From: Amanita rubescens
Lineage: Eukaryota; Basidiomycota; Agaricomycetes; Agaricales; Amanitaceae
Length of the DNA: 64,000 bases
Assembly (NCBI GenBank): GCA_015039365.1
Contig: WION01000238.1
Location: 1 to 64,000, forward strand
Reading direction: 5' to 3'
Below the pieces are notes generated by a model. The model saw nothing but the letters and a program-made list of their open reading frames with translations. It was not told the origin of the DNA and searched no databases. Positions 44,875 through 56,000 of this stretch are shown here, in pieces (position 1 is the first letter of the stretch; the number at the start of each line of letters is the position of its first letter). The position numbers were made by a program, and so were the translations under genes.

Positions 44875-45162
44875 AGAATCATCAAAGTATAGATGAATAC
44901 ATTTTTTTCTTGGAATAAGAGGGTTGCATTGACTAGTAACTAATACAAATAGCACGCGCTAAAGCTAGTTCTACACATCGATTGGATATTTATTGGGTAT
45001 GCGCGAAAGCTAATGTGATCAAAATAGTGTGTCCAATTCCACTAGGAGACATATCATCATAACCCCTTCAGGTCAAGGTCAACCTCCGGATTTCATTCCG
45101 ACCGACTGAAAAGAAGAACAAAGTCATGAACGCGGTAAATCATATTATTTACGAGTGCTAAT

Positions 45163-45981
45163 CTAATCATCCTCTTCGTCGTCCTCGTAGTCGTCGTCGT
45201 CATCTTCATCTTCGCCGCCTTTCTTCGGCGCTTTCTTAACAAGATGTATCGTCGCAACACTGTCAGTTGGGGGGATGACAAACGTTTTAAATTTTGGAAA
45301 TGGAATGGAAATGGAGAACTGACGCGCTGTCGCTCCCGGTATGATCAGGGCTTGCCTTATTCTGTCCATCATCGATGAGTATCTGGTAGTGGAGAGCAAC
45401 AATCAGCGCTACCCAGAGCGGCGAATAGAAGGCATCGTACCATCAGTATGACATAGTCGGCGACAGTCGCTGGGGCTGTTTCGGGTTTAACCACCTATTA
45501 TCGGGATGAGCGTAGTAGCAGTCAGGCCTAACCGATCGACGAGCAGAGAGACGAGAGTAGAACCTCATGAATGTTAATGGCGGCACACATATTTTTAGGA
45601 ACAGCAACTTTGGTTAAATTCTTCGATAATGACTTGTCCTTGGTATAGTAGAATCGCATGTTGAGGTTCGTCTTTTTTGACTGAGCAGTGATAGCTACGC
45701 AGTCGATGGAATGGCGCGGGTCTCTTAGGGCAGCGGGAGCTTTGCCAAAAGGACTTCCGAGGTAGGTGGTGTTGGACTGTCCCGGCATAATATCGTCGTT
45801 AATGGCGATGACGTGGGTATAGGATTCGCGAGAGACCTAGTAGAAAGCATTGAGATTCATCATGCACCTACATTGGCGCATGAGCACTCACACCAGCGAT
45901 GGTTATGTACCATCCAGCAGGGACGGTGACCTCGAGGTTGGAAGTCTTTGGCGGGCTGATAGCGTACTGGGGCCGATCCAT
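45163..45981 (-). CDS. small beta-rich protein, paralogue B, with acidic tail
   Basis: Minus-strand start MDRPQYAISPPKTSNLEVTV at 45981, then PAGWYITIAG, an intron, VSRESYTHVIAINDDIMPGQ, SNTTYLGSPFG and LNMRFYYTKDKSLSKN. This is the same framework as paralogues A and C. A GTTCT...AATAG intron leads to VVKPETAPATVADYVILM. The last part, open from about 45402, reads MMDRIRQALIIPGATARQF, SISIPFPKFKTFVIPPTD and a tail of about 18 Asp/Glu residues (EDEDDDDDYEDDEEDD). The join between the last two parts is out of phase in the splice I tried, so the C-terminal model is unsure. Function unknown. Confidence 0.55.
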
Positions 45982-46142
45982 GGATGAGAAGTCTAACGCG
46001 AATTATTGGGTGGAAAGAAGATGTAATTATTGCATCTCCTGCGTTCGTAGTAGTGCAGGAAGGTCTTGCCCCCGGACACTATGGTAGTGACGGCATATAC
46101 CAATGTCCTTATCGGAGCTGAAATCAATACGTGAAGAAATAC

Positions 46143-46490
46143 TTCTAATCAGGAGTAGTACTAGACCTTAATCGATCATCCTTCCCAGTGTGAGTTTCCC
46201 ATCCGTAGCGCCTGATTAATTGGGGCTCATTTCTAGTAATTCCATGCAGAGTGTCACGAGCAAGTTGGTTCTCAGGACTTTCACCGTTCACCCCCGAAAG
46301 AAGCGCCGATGGACGTGAAGGACTTCTAATCAGTATACATTCCTTCATCGATTATCCCTCAAACTTGGTGTGAGTTTCCCATCCGGAGGGCCCGATGAAT
46401 TGGAGTTCATTTCTAACTCCACGCAGAGTGCCACAAGGGCAAGTTAGTTCTCAACATGGTAGAACTGTTCACCCCCGAAAGACGATGGAG
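46143..46490. repeat. two-unit tandem duplication (about 178 bp each)
   Basis: Both units contain CTTCTAATCAG, TGTGAGTTTCCCATCCG, CGCAGAGTG or TGCAGAGTGTCAC, and GTTCACCCCCGAAAGA in the same order (46143-46318 and 46322-46490). They lie between paralogues B and C. Noncoding as far as can be seen. Confidence 0.7.
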
Positions 46491-46746
46491 CTCAGCGGCC
46501 CACGGCGTCGGGCTCTCGATGATGCACGTGCACATGCGTTAGTACAGGGCTGTCTGAACACCAACTTAACAGGATTAAGTTCCGAAGCGAAGGGTTCTGC
46601 AAGATTTGGTATAGGCTTCGTACAGATCTAGGGAAGTATTCACCGTGTATTCCTGGACATCTAAGTAAAATAGGCATGGGGCAGTGATTCCTCCTCGTGT
46701 CGCTGGTCCAGTCCTCACTTTGACGACGCAGCTTCGGGGGATGATC

Positions 46747-47214
46747 ATGTCTCGTCCGTCGTACTCAGTCAACAATGCTACGTTCAAGATGGATATACCA
46801 GTTGGCTGGTATTCCTCCATCAGCTCCGTACGTACCTCACGTGTCCCGAGGGAATAGTTGCTTATGCTTTGGCAGGTATCACGCGTTCGTTACCAGCACA
46901 TCTTCAATGTCACTCACAGTCTTCTTCCACGATCCAGAGACATTTTCGAGAACAAAGGTAGTGACCGGACGATGACCAACCTTCGCACGGGGTCGACCTC
47001 TTTTGTTACCGAGGAGAAAAGAGAACCTTCCTCGATTACGCTCGCATTCTACTACTCCAAGGTCAAAGTCCCTCCTAGTCGGCTTGAAAGTGATTTGGAT
47101 CCGGCAAGAGGCTTGGATGTCATTCCAGTTCGTCGTGTCTATGGATCGGTTATACAACAGCTTGACTTCCTCTCCGCAGTTTTCCCGACTAGGAATTTTG
47201 AAATCGATTCCTGA
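46747..47214 (+). CDS. small beta-rich protein, paralogue C
   Basis: The start MSRPSYSVNNATFKMDIPVG and WYSSISS, then a 59-bp intron (GTACGTAC...TTTGGCAG), then VSRVRYQHIFNVTHSLLPRS, TNLRTGSTSFVTEEK and SSITLAFYYSKVKVPPS. It has the same architecture and intron position as paralogues A and B. The frame ends at 47214, or a few residues after VIP if the GTTCGTCG following it is used as a donor, as may also happen in A. Function unknown; no signal peptide. Confidence 0.6.
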
Positions 47215-47399
47215 CTACCAAATATATACGGTTGGTGTCGTGAACCAACCAATCCTTCGTTAGTAGTTGACTCCCATGCCAGATATTTGTTACTCACGCG
47301 CTCGATCCCGGTACCGGAGCCCGTTACGCTGATGTGTTGGTTGCCATCCTGAATATCAAAGACGCCTCGGGCTGATTCGTAATTCTGACAGTGTTGTGA

Positions 47400-49093
47400 C
47401 AATATACTGCACAAAAGGCGTCGAACCCCCGAAGTTGTCCAAGAAGGCGCCAAGGCATCGTTTGTTCAACATCCAAGCGGATATTGTGTAGGTTATATCT
47501 ATCATTTTCCGAGATTAACCTCAACCAACCTGCTTCATTGTAGCCCTGGCCTGACAAAATCTATTGAATACTTTTACTTTTTTCAAATTGCCAATATTCC
47601 TGCATTCCGGCGAGGAGTCAAAGAGTATGTCCTCCCCAGAGTCACAACTGCAGAGCAAATCATGACAGCGCGAGTTCGACCCCCCGGACTACCCATCCCC
47701 GGCGAGCCATTCGTTGGGCTCTCGATAGGATTTTCTTCCACTGGGCTAAAGATGTTGGGTCTCGTCGACAGTCTCCATGATACAGCCTTCGAGAAAGGTC
47801 AACTGAGAGACGCCAAAGAACTTGGCGATAGTGGCACCGAGCGCTCGGGGATTTTCTATCCTGATTGGGATGTCGAGTTCAAGGCCGACATCCATGGGGT
47901 CTTTCAGATCACTGCGCATGACGAGGATGTCGTCACGAAATTTATCAATAACCTTGATGCCGCATTCCGGGTGCCCCCGCGTCGTTCCGCCATTCGGAAA
48001 ATCCTTCTTCTTCGAGCGTCTTTCCGGCCACCACCTGAAACTCTAAATGAGCACTTCGGATATCGAGATGGAATATCTAAGCCCGAGGTTGAAGGTGTCA
48101 CTTTTGACAGAGAGACGAAACCTATGCGGTTTCCCGGATCACCCGTTGTTGATTTAGGTGTCATCGTGATGGGATACGACGGAGACGAGGACAAGGATGT
48201 GAGGCCCCAATGGGCTATAGACGGCTCATTCTTGGTCTTTCGGAAACTCCGTTGCTTTGTTCCCGAGTTCGATGATTTCCTTGCCCAGGAGGGTCCGAAA
48301 ATTTTCCCCAATATCTTGCCGAAAGCGGCGGCTGCTCGTCTCGGTGCTCGTCTTTTTGGGAGATGGAAAAGTGGTAAGTCGACGCAACTACCGCTCTCTA
48401 GCTTTCCTGGCGTATCGCGTTGATTACGGAGATCAGGTACTCCAGTTGTCCTTTCGCCCGAACGGGATGATCCAAAGATCGCCGCCGACAATAATCTTCT
48501 GAACAATTTTGATTATCCGCTCGGTGATCAGTCTACCTGCCCTTTTGCTGCCCACACTAGGAAATCATTCCCTCGAGGTGACCTGGCCAACAGCAAGAGA
48601 CATCTGTACGTTTCCTAATACATTCAGCGGTTTGTCACTCACATACTTATGCAATGATGGCCATGCTGGTTCTAAGATTCAGAAGGGCAAGTATAACATA
48701 TGGCCCTGAACTCCACGACGACGAGAAAGATGGCACCATCGACGACAGAGGTTTGATTTTTCTCTGTTATCAGAGCAGCATAGTCCGCGGTTTCAAATTT
48801 ATTCAGCAGAGTAATGAGCGTTCCATCATCCACTTATTGCTCGATTTTTACACTTGGTGCTAGACTTTAATAACGTTAACTTTCCGCCATCGAGGGGTGT
48901 CGACCCCGGATACGATCCCATTCTTGGAGAAACCGGCCACGAAAAGCGGAACATTCATCGTTACACAAGCGGAATCAATCCCTCCTCTCCAGGGCACAAA
49001 CTTACGTTTCCTGTCCAATTCATTCAAGCGGATGGCGGGGAATATTTCTTCCTACCCTCCATCTCAACTCTAACCTCCAAGATTGCGTCCTAG
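47400..49093 (+). CDS. DyP-type heme peroxidase
   Basis: Dye-decolourising peroxidases use H2O2 to oxidise dyes and phenolics. The first recognised exon reads LFNIQADIV and, after an intron, PGLTKSIEYFYFFQIANIP. Key motifs: distal GYRDGISKPEVEGV with the catalytic Asp of GxxDG, WAIDGSFLVFRKL, proximal-His region STCPFAAHTRKSFPRGD, and the distal Arg segment RASITYGPEL. The C-terminal part is LIFLCYQSSIVRGFKFIQQ, PGYDPILGE and DGGEYFFLPS. It stops at 49091-49093. About seven exons splice cleanly, so the enzyme looks functional. The initiator codon was not found, so the start is approximate. No secretion signal could be assigned. It lies 2.5 kb from an H2O2-producing amine oxidase. Confidence 0.85.
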
Positions 49094-50126
49094 AATACAT
49101 GGGCGACGGGAGGAGCGAATACCATAGTCTGTTGACAAGTCATTAGTCTTTAAGTGTGGTACACGCCGCAAGAGGCGTTTTAAGAGAGAACGAGCACACA
49201 CACACTCCATTTCGATACTCTCAAATTTTGTCACGGTGCGATGTTGACAAACGGCCATTTGGTTAGAGCATTTGAGCAGGCCGGTATTTGAAGAGGATAT
49301 AGAGAATTTTTCGTCAAAAGACCTACGGCGCGCCGCTGCGCATCAACATGCCAATAGGGAACATGTTTGCTACGCGGAATTGGAGGGGAACTAAGCGATG
49401 GAGATGGCATCTGTGCCGTTGAGCGTTTGTGGTTCCCAACACCAGCATATGCTAGATTTAGAGGGAGATCATGGTGGTGGACAGCGTTGAGCGGGATCAG
49501 GCTGAGTCACTGTTAAAAATAGATTGACGCGATCAACCACCGTGACTAGTAGTGACTACTAGTACTATTAGTAACCACTGTACCGACTCTACGGTGTTCA
49601 GATCTTGCATTCTAACGGCGTTTGGCAACCGTATACATGGGAACTCGACGCAGACGGTCAGTCAGTCAACGGCCCTCACACTCGAAGGCCGCAAAACTAA
49701 CTTGAGATCGCGGCTTTCTCAGGGTAGTCGCGCATGACTACGCATGGTTCACGGATTGGCCACGCATTGAGTTTAGCGTCGTTGGGAATTTGAGATCCTG
49801 ACGTTCATTCATGCATGATCACGCACGATCGTGGGTTATCATGTGTCCAAGTGTCCAAGTGGATATCTTGAACTTCGTAACTAGAACCCTGGAACGTTAT
49901 GTTATCCTAGGATAATCGAACAGACAGGTAAGTTCCGTCCGGTGAAGCCCGTTAATGATGGCCCAGATAGGAAGCCTTAAAGACGACAAGACATTCGAGA
50001 ACATGCCAAAATTTTCATCTTTTTCATCTTCACATCTATACCATCGTTCAGGATTCAATTCTAGTGATTAGAGCTGAAATGGACCTTTTATTTGACTCCG
50101 GATTTTCAGTTGTTTGACCGTATTCA

Positions 50127-50133
50127 TATAAAG
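50127..50133 (+). promoter_or_regulatory. TATA box of gene D
   Basis: TATAAAG, 59 bp upstream of the ATG at 50192. The spacing fits a leader of about 30 nt. Confidence 0.6.
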
Positions 50134-50191
50134 GAGACCTCGCAAAGCCGAAATCCAACACTCAAACCACCTTCCTTCCGCTTCAGATAAC

Positions 50192-51046
50192 ATGGCCTCC
50201 CGTCCTGGGCTCTTTTATGCTTATGCTAAAAATGTGAGCCATTTTGTCTCTTCAACCGATACTAGAGGCTCAACTACACTGCCGTCTACCAGAACAGAGA
50301 CGATAACAGTGGTCGTTACCTCATTACTTTCTCCTCCAGAGCTGTAGCCGACGAGTGGTGGCGAGCCATATGTTCTTCCGTTCAACGCGGTGTTGCTCGC
50401 TTCAGCCACGTTGCCCGTCATTCTATGCAGTTTTATTCATACGACCTTAATACTGCCAACATCATGCTCACCCTGACGGACAACGACATCAACGCCCAGA
50501 ACAATTTCCTGAATCGCATTTTCTTCACCCTCCTCGGCGACCGCGACCATCGAAATATCAGCCCTGCGCCTGTACTGGACTTCACTGACCACCGAAACAA
50601 CAGAGAGTGAGTCGACCTCGTAGCTTGCTCATTTCACTTTATGTGACCAATCAACCTGTAGTTTTTATATTCGTTGCATGTCGCAACCGCAACTGTTCTG
50701 GTTCTACGACAGGTCGAAGGAGCGTATCAGACCGTCCAAGTCTCAACGAACTAAATTCAACGTCAGGATCGCTGATCCCGAGCAGCGAGCTGGGCCCAAC
50801 GCAGTCATGATCGGGAGTGACATGGTGATCCTTTCGGTTGTTCGAGAAGAGATTGGTCTGGGTGGGATCCGGAACCAAGAGTTGGTTGGAGGGTTTGATG
50901 CGGGACAAGAATTCCGTTTTTCTGACTTTGACGGAGGCTTCGACGTCAGGTTCCCTCCTTTATCAGCGGGCACAGATGAAGAGCTGGACAAGGCTACTAT
51001 CGTCCGTACTGCTGCGAGCAGAGGCGATAGGTGGGAACTTATTTAG
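50192..51046 (+). CDS. unrecognised protein (gene D)
   Basis: Three exons: MASRPGLFYAYAKN, then (after 50234-50270) RLNYTAVYQNRDDNSGRYLI and FSSRAVADEWWRAICSSVQ, then after 50607-50661 FYIRCMSQPQLFWFYDRSKE to the stop at 51046; about 255 residues. The C-terminal part contains GFDAGQEFRFSDFDGGFDVR. No signal peptide or known motif. The N-terminal half has the mixed hydrophobic pattern of a small alpha/beta domain with paired Trp. It sits inside the second copy of the dispersed repeat and has its own TATA box. Family unknown. Confidence 0.65.
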
Positions 51047-51382
51047 GCTATACCAGTTCGTGTGTCAACAGATTTGTATGCTCGTCAGTTCTATGTCGTA
51101 TCTTGTACTTGTAGTACTATCTCGTTGGAATGTACAGAAGAGTCCTAGTGTTGCCGACGGTGGCTCAAAGCTGCGAGGCCAGCCTAGCTCGGCCAATCAG
51201 GAGCTTAGCCGGAGTATATTTCCGTCACTGGGCTCAGCTATGAGATTGAACTGGGTATGGTTCCTGTGTGGACACGGTGGGAAGGCAGCCGGTTGTTATT
51301 CGCGATACATAAGTCACACGCAAGAGGGCAGCCTGAAGGGACAAGCTGGTTCACACACCAGATATTTTCAACGTACATTACT

Positions 51383-52093
51383 CAGTACACATAACCCAAA
51401 ATCTTTCCTCCAACATTCTTCCGCCGCGCCTCCTCGTGGTCAAGAATACCAGATGACGTTGTCTATTCCAACGTAAGCACACCGCTTGCAGCCAACGGTT
51501 AAGATCGGAAACGTACCAGAATGAGATATCCGAATCCACGCGCAGGCAGGAGCAAGTTGACCCAGTTTTCGATTTGCGTGACCTGGATGTTGAAGCGCGG
51601 TGAAATGACACCAGTTTTGTTCAGTCGCCCATTGAGTTGAATGACAATCTTGCCCGACCGGTGGTCGTCGATGATTTCAAATTCGCCAATGTAGCCTAAA
51701 GACATAAGTTTGAGCATTAGGTAAGAGATAGAGAAGATGTCGACTCCGTAGTGAACTCGGATCCGTGGAAAACACCGGAACCACGTTGTAATGGTTATAA
51801 TAAGAGTACAGTTTATATTTCGGGAGGTTAAAACGAGAACCGCGTGGAAGCGTAATCGCGCCAATCGTAGTTATATCATCCCGAGGTGGAGCGAGGCTAA
51901 ACTCGGACTCACCATGACGTTGCATGACGCTTAGGAATTTGACGACGACTTTGGAAGAGGGCCTGATCAGAACTTGACGTTTTCCGCGACGCTCAGCGTT
52001 GACGATGTTGTTGAGGCAATCATTCTGCGCGAAGTCTAACGTAGAGTCGGAAGAAAAAAGCGGGGGACGTACGAGGACAGATACTCGGACCAT
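51383..52093 (-). CDS. RPS22: 40S ribosomal protein uS8 (S15a/S22)
   Basis: Small-subunit protein bound to the central domain of 18S rRNA. Exons: MVRVSVL, then [20 protein letters not shown] through [10 protein letters not shown], then [20 protein letters not shown] through [10 protein letters not shown], then [20 protein letters not shown] with the C-terminus ILGYVY-stop at 51385-51383. Full length, about 130 residues, and extremely conserved. The first intron falls after codon 7. Divergent from eS17 with a shared upstream region. Confidence 0.97.
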
Positions 52094-52353
52094 TTTGTGT
52101 TGATTGTCGTTTTTATTTTCTTCGATAACTAGGGGAAAGTGTCAGTAGCCCAGTCTGAGTGTCGCGCTACTGAATGAAAGTGCGAGTCAGACAGGCTGTC
52201 ACGCATTTACCTTGAGTGTAGTTGTTGGTGAGCGAGCGAGCGTGCGTGAGTCGAGGGTGCGTGCGAACACTTGTTTGGCAACTGTACAGTTTTACTCAGC
52301 CACAACTTGTGAGCACTCCCGCTTCGTAGCAAGCCAAAGTCGACAATTCCAAC
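52094..52353. promoter_or_regulatory. shared promoter of uS8 and eS17
   Basis: 260 bp between divergent start codons of two ribosomal protein genes, consistent with co-regulation. Contains a T/C-rich stretch near 52105-52125 and a GTGAGCGAGCGAGCGTGCGT purine-pyrimidine run near 52228. Confidence 0.6.
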
Positions 52354-52997
52354 ATGGTGAGCGCACAAAATCTTTACTTGTCGTCACAAAACCTCATTCG
52401 TACGATAGGGTCGCGTTCGTACCAAAACAACAAAGAGGGCTTCCCGAGTTTTGATTGAAAAATAGTCAGTCAATTTACGAATGACCTTGTGTTTTATTTA
52501 TTAATTATATTACAGTTACCCCCGCCTCACGCTCGACTTCCACACGAACAAGCGAATTATAGATGAAGTCGTACGTGCATTGTGTTTACATTACGGAGGA
52601 GTCACTTACCACCCAACAGGCCAATGTACCCTCAAAACGCCTGCGCAACAAAGTAGCCGGTTTCACGACCCATCTGATGAAACGTATCCAGCGCGGCCCA
52701 GTCCGCGGTATCTCATTCAAATTGCAAGAAGAGGAGCGTGAACGCAAGGACAACTACGTTCCAGAAGTGTCTGCTCTCGATACCGGTGCGACCGGTTTGG
52801 ACGTTGACCAGGACACCAAGGTGTGTTTCGTGTCGATTTTTTGAGAGCTGGGCTAAACGTTGTGTGATTCGTAGGACTTGCTGGCTGCCCTCAACTTTGA
52901 CTCTATCCCTGTTAACCTGATCCAGCTGCCATCCGCGCAGCCAGAACGTCCCCAGCGCCGAGAGCGGAGAGCGGTACCTGGTGCTGGTCGGTCATGA
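52354..52997 (+). CDS. RPS17: 40S ribosomal protein eS17
   Basis: Small-subunit ribosomal protein. The first coding exon is only the ATG (52354-52356), spliced to [18 protein letters not shown]. Then [58 protein letters not shown], and finally [20 protein letters not shown] to the stop at 52997. Five exons, all in phase. Full length, about 145 residues. Confidence 0.96.
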
Positions 52998-53090
52998 ATA
53001 TGAATTTGGTCATATCGCTAGCGATGCACATGTGTATTACAGTCTTTGCAAATGTCTAAAATACGCATTCATGCGGGAAACTATTAGTAA

Positions 53091-56000
53091 CTATTGATAC
53101 CATTTCTGATTCAGCAACTTCTTTTTAACCATCGGCCTCGTCACCACGATCGCCGCTAACAGCCCCAGTACGGTAAACACTAACTGGGCCTTGTTAAAGC
53201 TTTCGCTAAGCACGTCAAACGTGCCTGATGGGGATACGCGTGTCAGGAACAAATCCAAGTCCATACGCAAACTACGAGCGATGTGGACTCTAACAGTGCT
53301 GGGGACGTCGCAATCTGGCGAACCTGCGCAATCTAATAGGAGTGAATCTCAAAACTCGAATACCAGTGACGAGGGCGAACTTACCTCATACTGGTGAGAA
53401 ATGACCTAGTTTAGGTTCATCGGGTATCACAGGATCGTACTGGATCAGCATCTCCTCTTGCTCTTCAGACGTTGGCTTTCTCTTTGGCCGGCGCGGGTCC
53501 AACAAACGCCTCGAGATGGCATGGATCTTGTGATCGTCCGTCGCCACTGATATTCACTCAGTTGCCAGCTCGGATAAAACAAGACCAGATACGCACCGAT
53601 AATATCTTTACTTGTAATCCCAAACTTGGTAGACGTCGTCGCAATAGCTGAAATTCCCCGATGATAAACGTACGCCTGTTCAAAAGCAGTGACGTTCCGT
53701 ATGTTTTCGTTGTACGAGCTCATATCCGCGCTGCATTGTCGTCAGCATCCGGAACAAAAGACCAGAAGCAAAAACACACACACACCTCCCAGTTTTTTGG
53801 TCTGCCAACCCTTCATACAATTCCACACTGATCATCCTCCACCCCTTCGTCTGACTACCCATTCCCTCATCGTAATAATGATACACCAACCAATTCTCCG
53901 TCAAGCTCACTCTCACATCGCACACGGGCCTTTTGCCAGTCACACCCGGCACGACAACAGTGGTACAAAATGGACCCTTTGACGCCATCCACGATGTACA
54001 ACCCGCAAGTCGGTGGCACTTTACTGCTTCCCGAACTCAACGCAGCGGGTTCGGTCAACACACCAAACGCTCTCGAGTTGAGGTACTTGTACAGCGTCGT
54101 TCTGTTTCCTAAAACTCTTCCATGCGATGCTACAGGTCCTTTCGCAAAGGGTATAAGAGATTGCAGATTCTCGTCGGAAGGTAAGGAAAGTGACCATGTC
54201 TCGTAAGCGATGTATCTGCGTTCGGTGTCAATTCAGTCCAAAAACAACACAGAGGCAACTCACCGATGGCTCAAATTCTCGTTCAGGTCTACGCCATGGC
54301 CAACCACCTTTCTTCAAGATCCTGCCACTTTGCTTGTCATGTACACTCGTCGTCAAGGGTAACGACAACGAAGGTGCAACACGCGCAAACATAGACATTG
54401 TCACGTCGTTCTCGGGATATAGATAAACCTGTCTATCGGTCATTGCCTTGTTTAGAGACCGCAGATACAGACACTCACCTGCAAAAACTCATCAAGCATA
54501 ATCACCGCCCTCGTCTCGTTTTGCAAAAGGAATCCATCCACCATGACACCTTGAATGACATCCATCCCTTGCAACAAATCTCGCCCGTCCTTTGACCGCT
54601 TCACCACTCGTGTACGGACATCCGCACCCGTCATAGCATCGACGTGGAAAACAACGGTATCCACCAAAGTCTGATAATAATTCGATCAATGAACCGACCA
54701 TTTGGGATAACAAACAGAACCAACTCACGTTATGCGCCGTCCTTTGCGCAATCAACACAACCTCGGGTTGAGTCACTTCCTCAGGCACAAACGACACCGT
54801 CTTCCCCTTCTTCTTCTTCTTGTCCTTTTTACGAATACCACTGCTCCCAACGGGCTTGATCACGTATACTTTAACAACGTCCACGCGACCTCCTACGATT
54901 TTCCCATTCTTTCCCGGTTCCCCTGCCCATCCAAGGCCAAAGATGCGACTCCAGACGATCTCCCCGTTTGCGGTATCAATCGCATACACGTTTCCAAATT
55001 CAGTAGCTGCGATGATGAGCTGTCGGAATCCGAATGGATCCCGGGCGAGGTTGGTCGAATTGGCGATGGCGGCGGGAGAAACGGTTGATGGGTAGGACCC
55101 TGTTGCGAACCGGCGTATAAAGTTGAAGAGGTAGCGAGGGAGGTTCTAATAATCGTGCACGCGTTAGCTGATTAATTTTTTTTTGGTTAAGACTAGTAAT
55201 AATGACCTGCGCTTCGACTAATTGTCGTAAAACTCTTCCAGGAAAGCCTTCGTTTTGTCGTTTTACAGATACTACGGATGTTTGTTCGGGTAGTTCCACA
55301 AATTCTGATGCGGTTATGGCAGAGAGGGCTTCCTCCCTATTCCAGACGAGTTCTGATGATGGGTGTTCTGTGAGAGGGATGGACCATAGCTGTACGGCAC
55401 CGGTGCTGGTGGTAATGACAAGTTGATAATCCGAGGAGACGCTCAAGGCAACCTGTTTATTTAAACAATGAGAGTCTTGTAAAAGCGTGATGACAGAACG
55501 TACGTGAGCAATGGATCCATGCGTAGCGAGATCAAAGGAAAAGGTGTATCTTTGCGATTTAGTTGTCGAAATTGAGAAGATGTCCGCAATACCTTTCTGC
55601 GTTTTTTTTTGCTCAGATGATTGTGCTCAACAGGAAGAAACGACTCACTCGTAAGGATTTAGACCAAAAGACACGCGCAATATGAATCTTCTCTTCCTTA
55701 TCCACGCTTCCGCTAAATACCATCTCCGAAGTTTCCTCCACGGACAGCTGCACAACACCCGTAGGAGTCAGATGGAATCATAAATTTGAACGAAATCTGA
55801 ATCTGGACCTTTTCAAATTCGCCCAAAAGCTGGATAGACGTCCCATCATCCTCCATCTTCAACAAGCGAGCCGGTTCGCCCTTCTTCAATCCAACAAAGT
55901 GTCCATAGCTGCTCAAACCGACATCCAGCAGTTTCTCAAACTCGACGTTTTTAACCTTGCCAACGGCGTTCTTCAAGTCAGGCGTGAGCGCTTTTGACTT

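Larger units (their letters stand above)
49397..51340. repeat. dispersed repeat, copy 2 (pair with 40300-41800), split by gene D
   Basis: Carries the same ordered blocks as copy 1: GATGGAGATGGCATCTGTG.CGTT, GGGAGATCATGGTGGTGG, AAAAATAGATTGACGCG (without the MITE), GTTTGGCAAC.GTAT.CATGGGAA, CTCGAAGGCCGCAAAACTAAC, and, after gene D, TGAACTGGGTATGG with GATACATAAGTCACACGC at 51230-51330. The distance between the last two blocks is about 1.1 kb longer than in copy 1. Confidence 0.58.

Noticed and set aside
47139..47557. Minus-strand frames upstream of DyP, possibly a further paralogue of A/B/C
   Set aside because: One frame (GVFDIQDGNQHISVTGSGTG) looks protein-like, but it lacks the GW-x-SI and FYYSK framework, overlaps the DyP 5' exon on the other strand and has no clear start.
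40300..51340. The repeat pair as LTRs of one large retrotransposon
   Set aside because: The copies are divergent, lack TG..CA ends and target duplications, and the sequence between them encodes cellular enzymes, not gag-pol.
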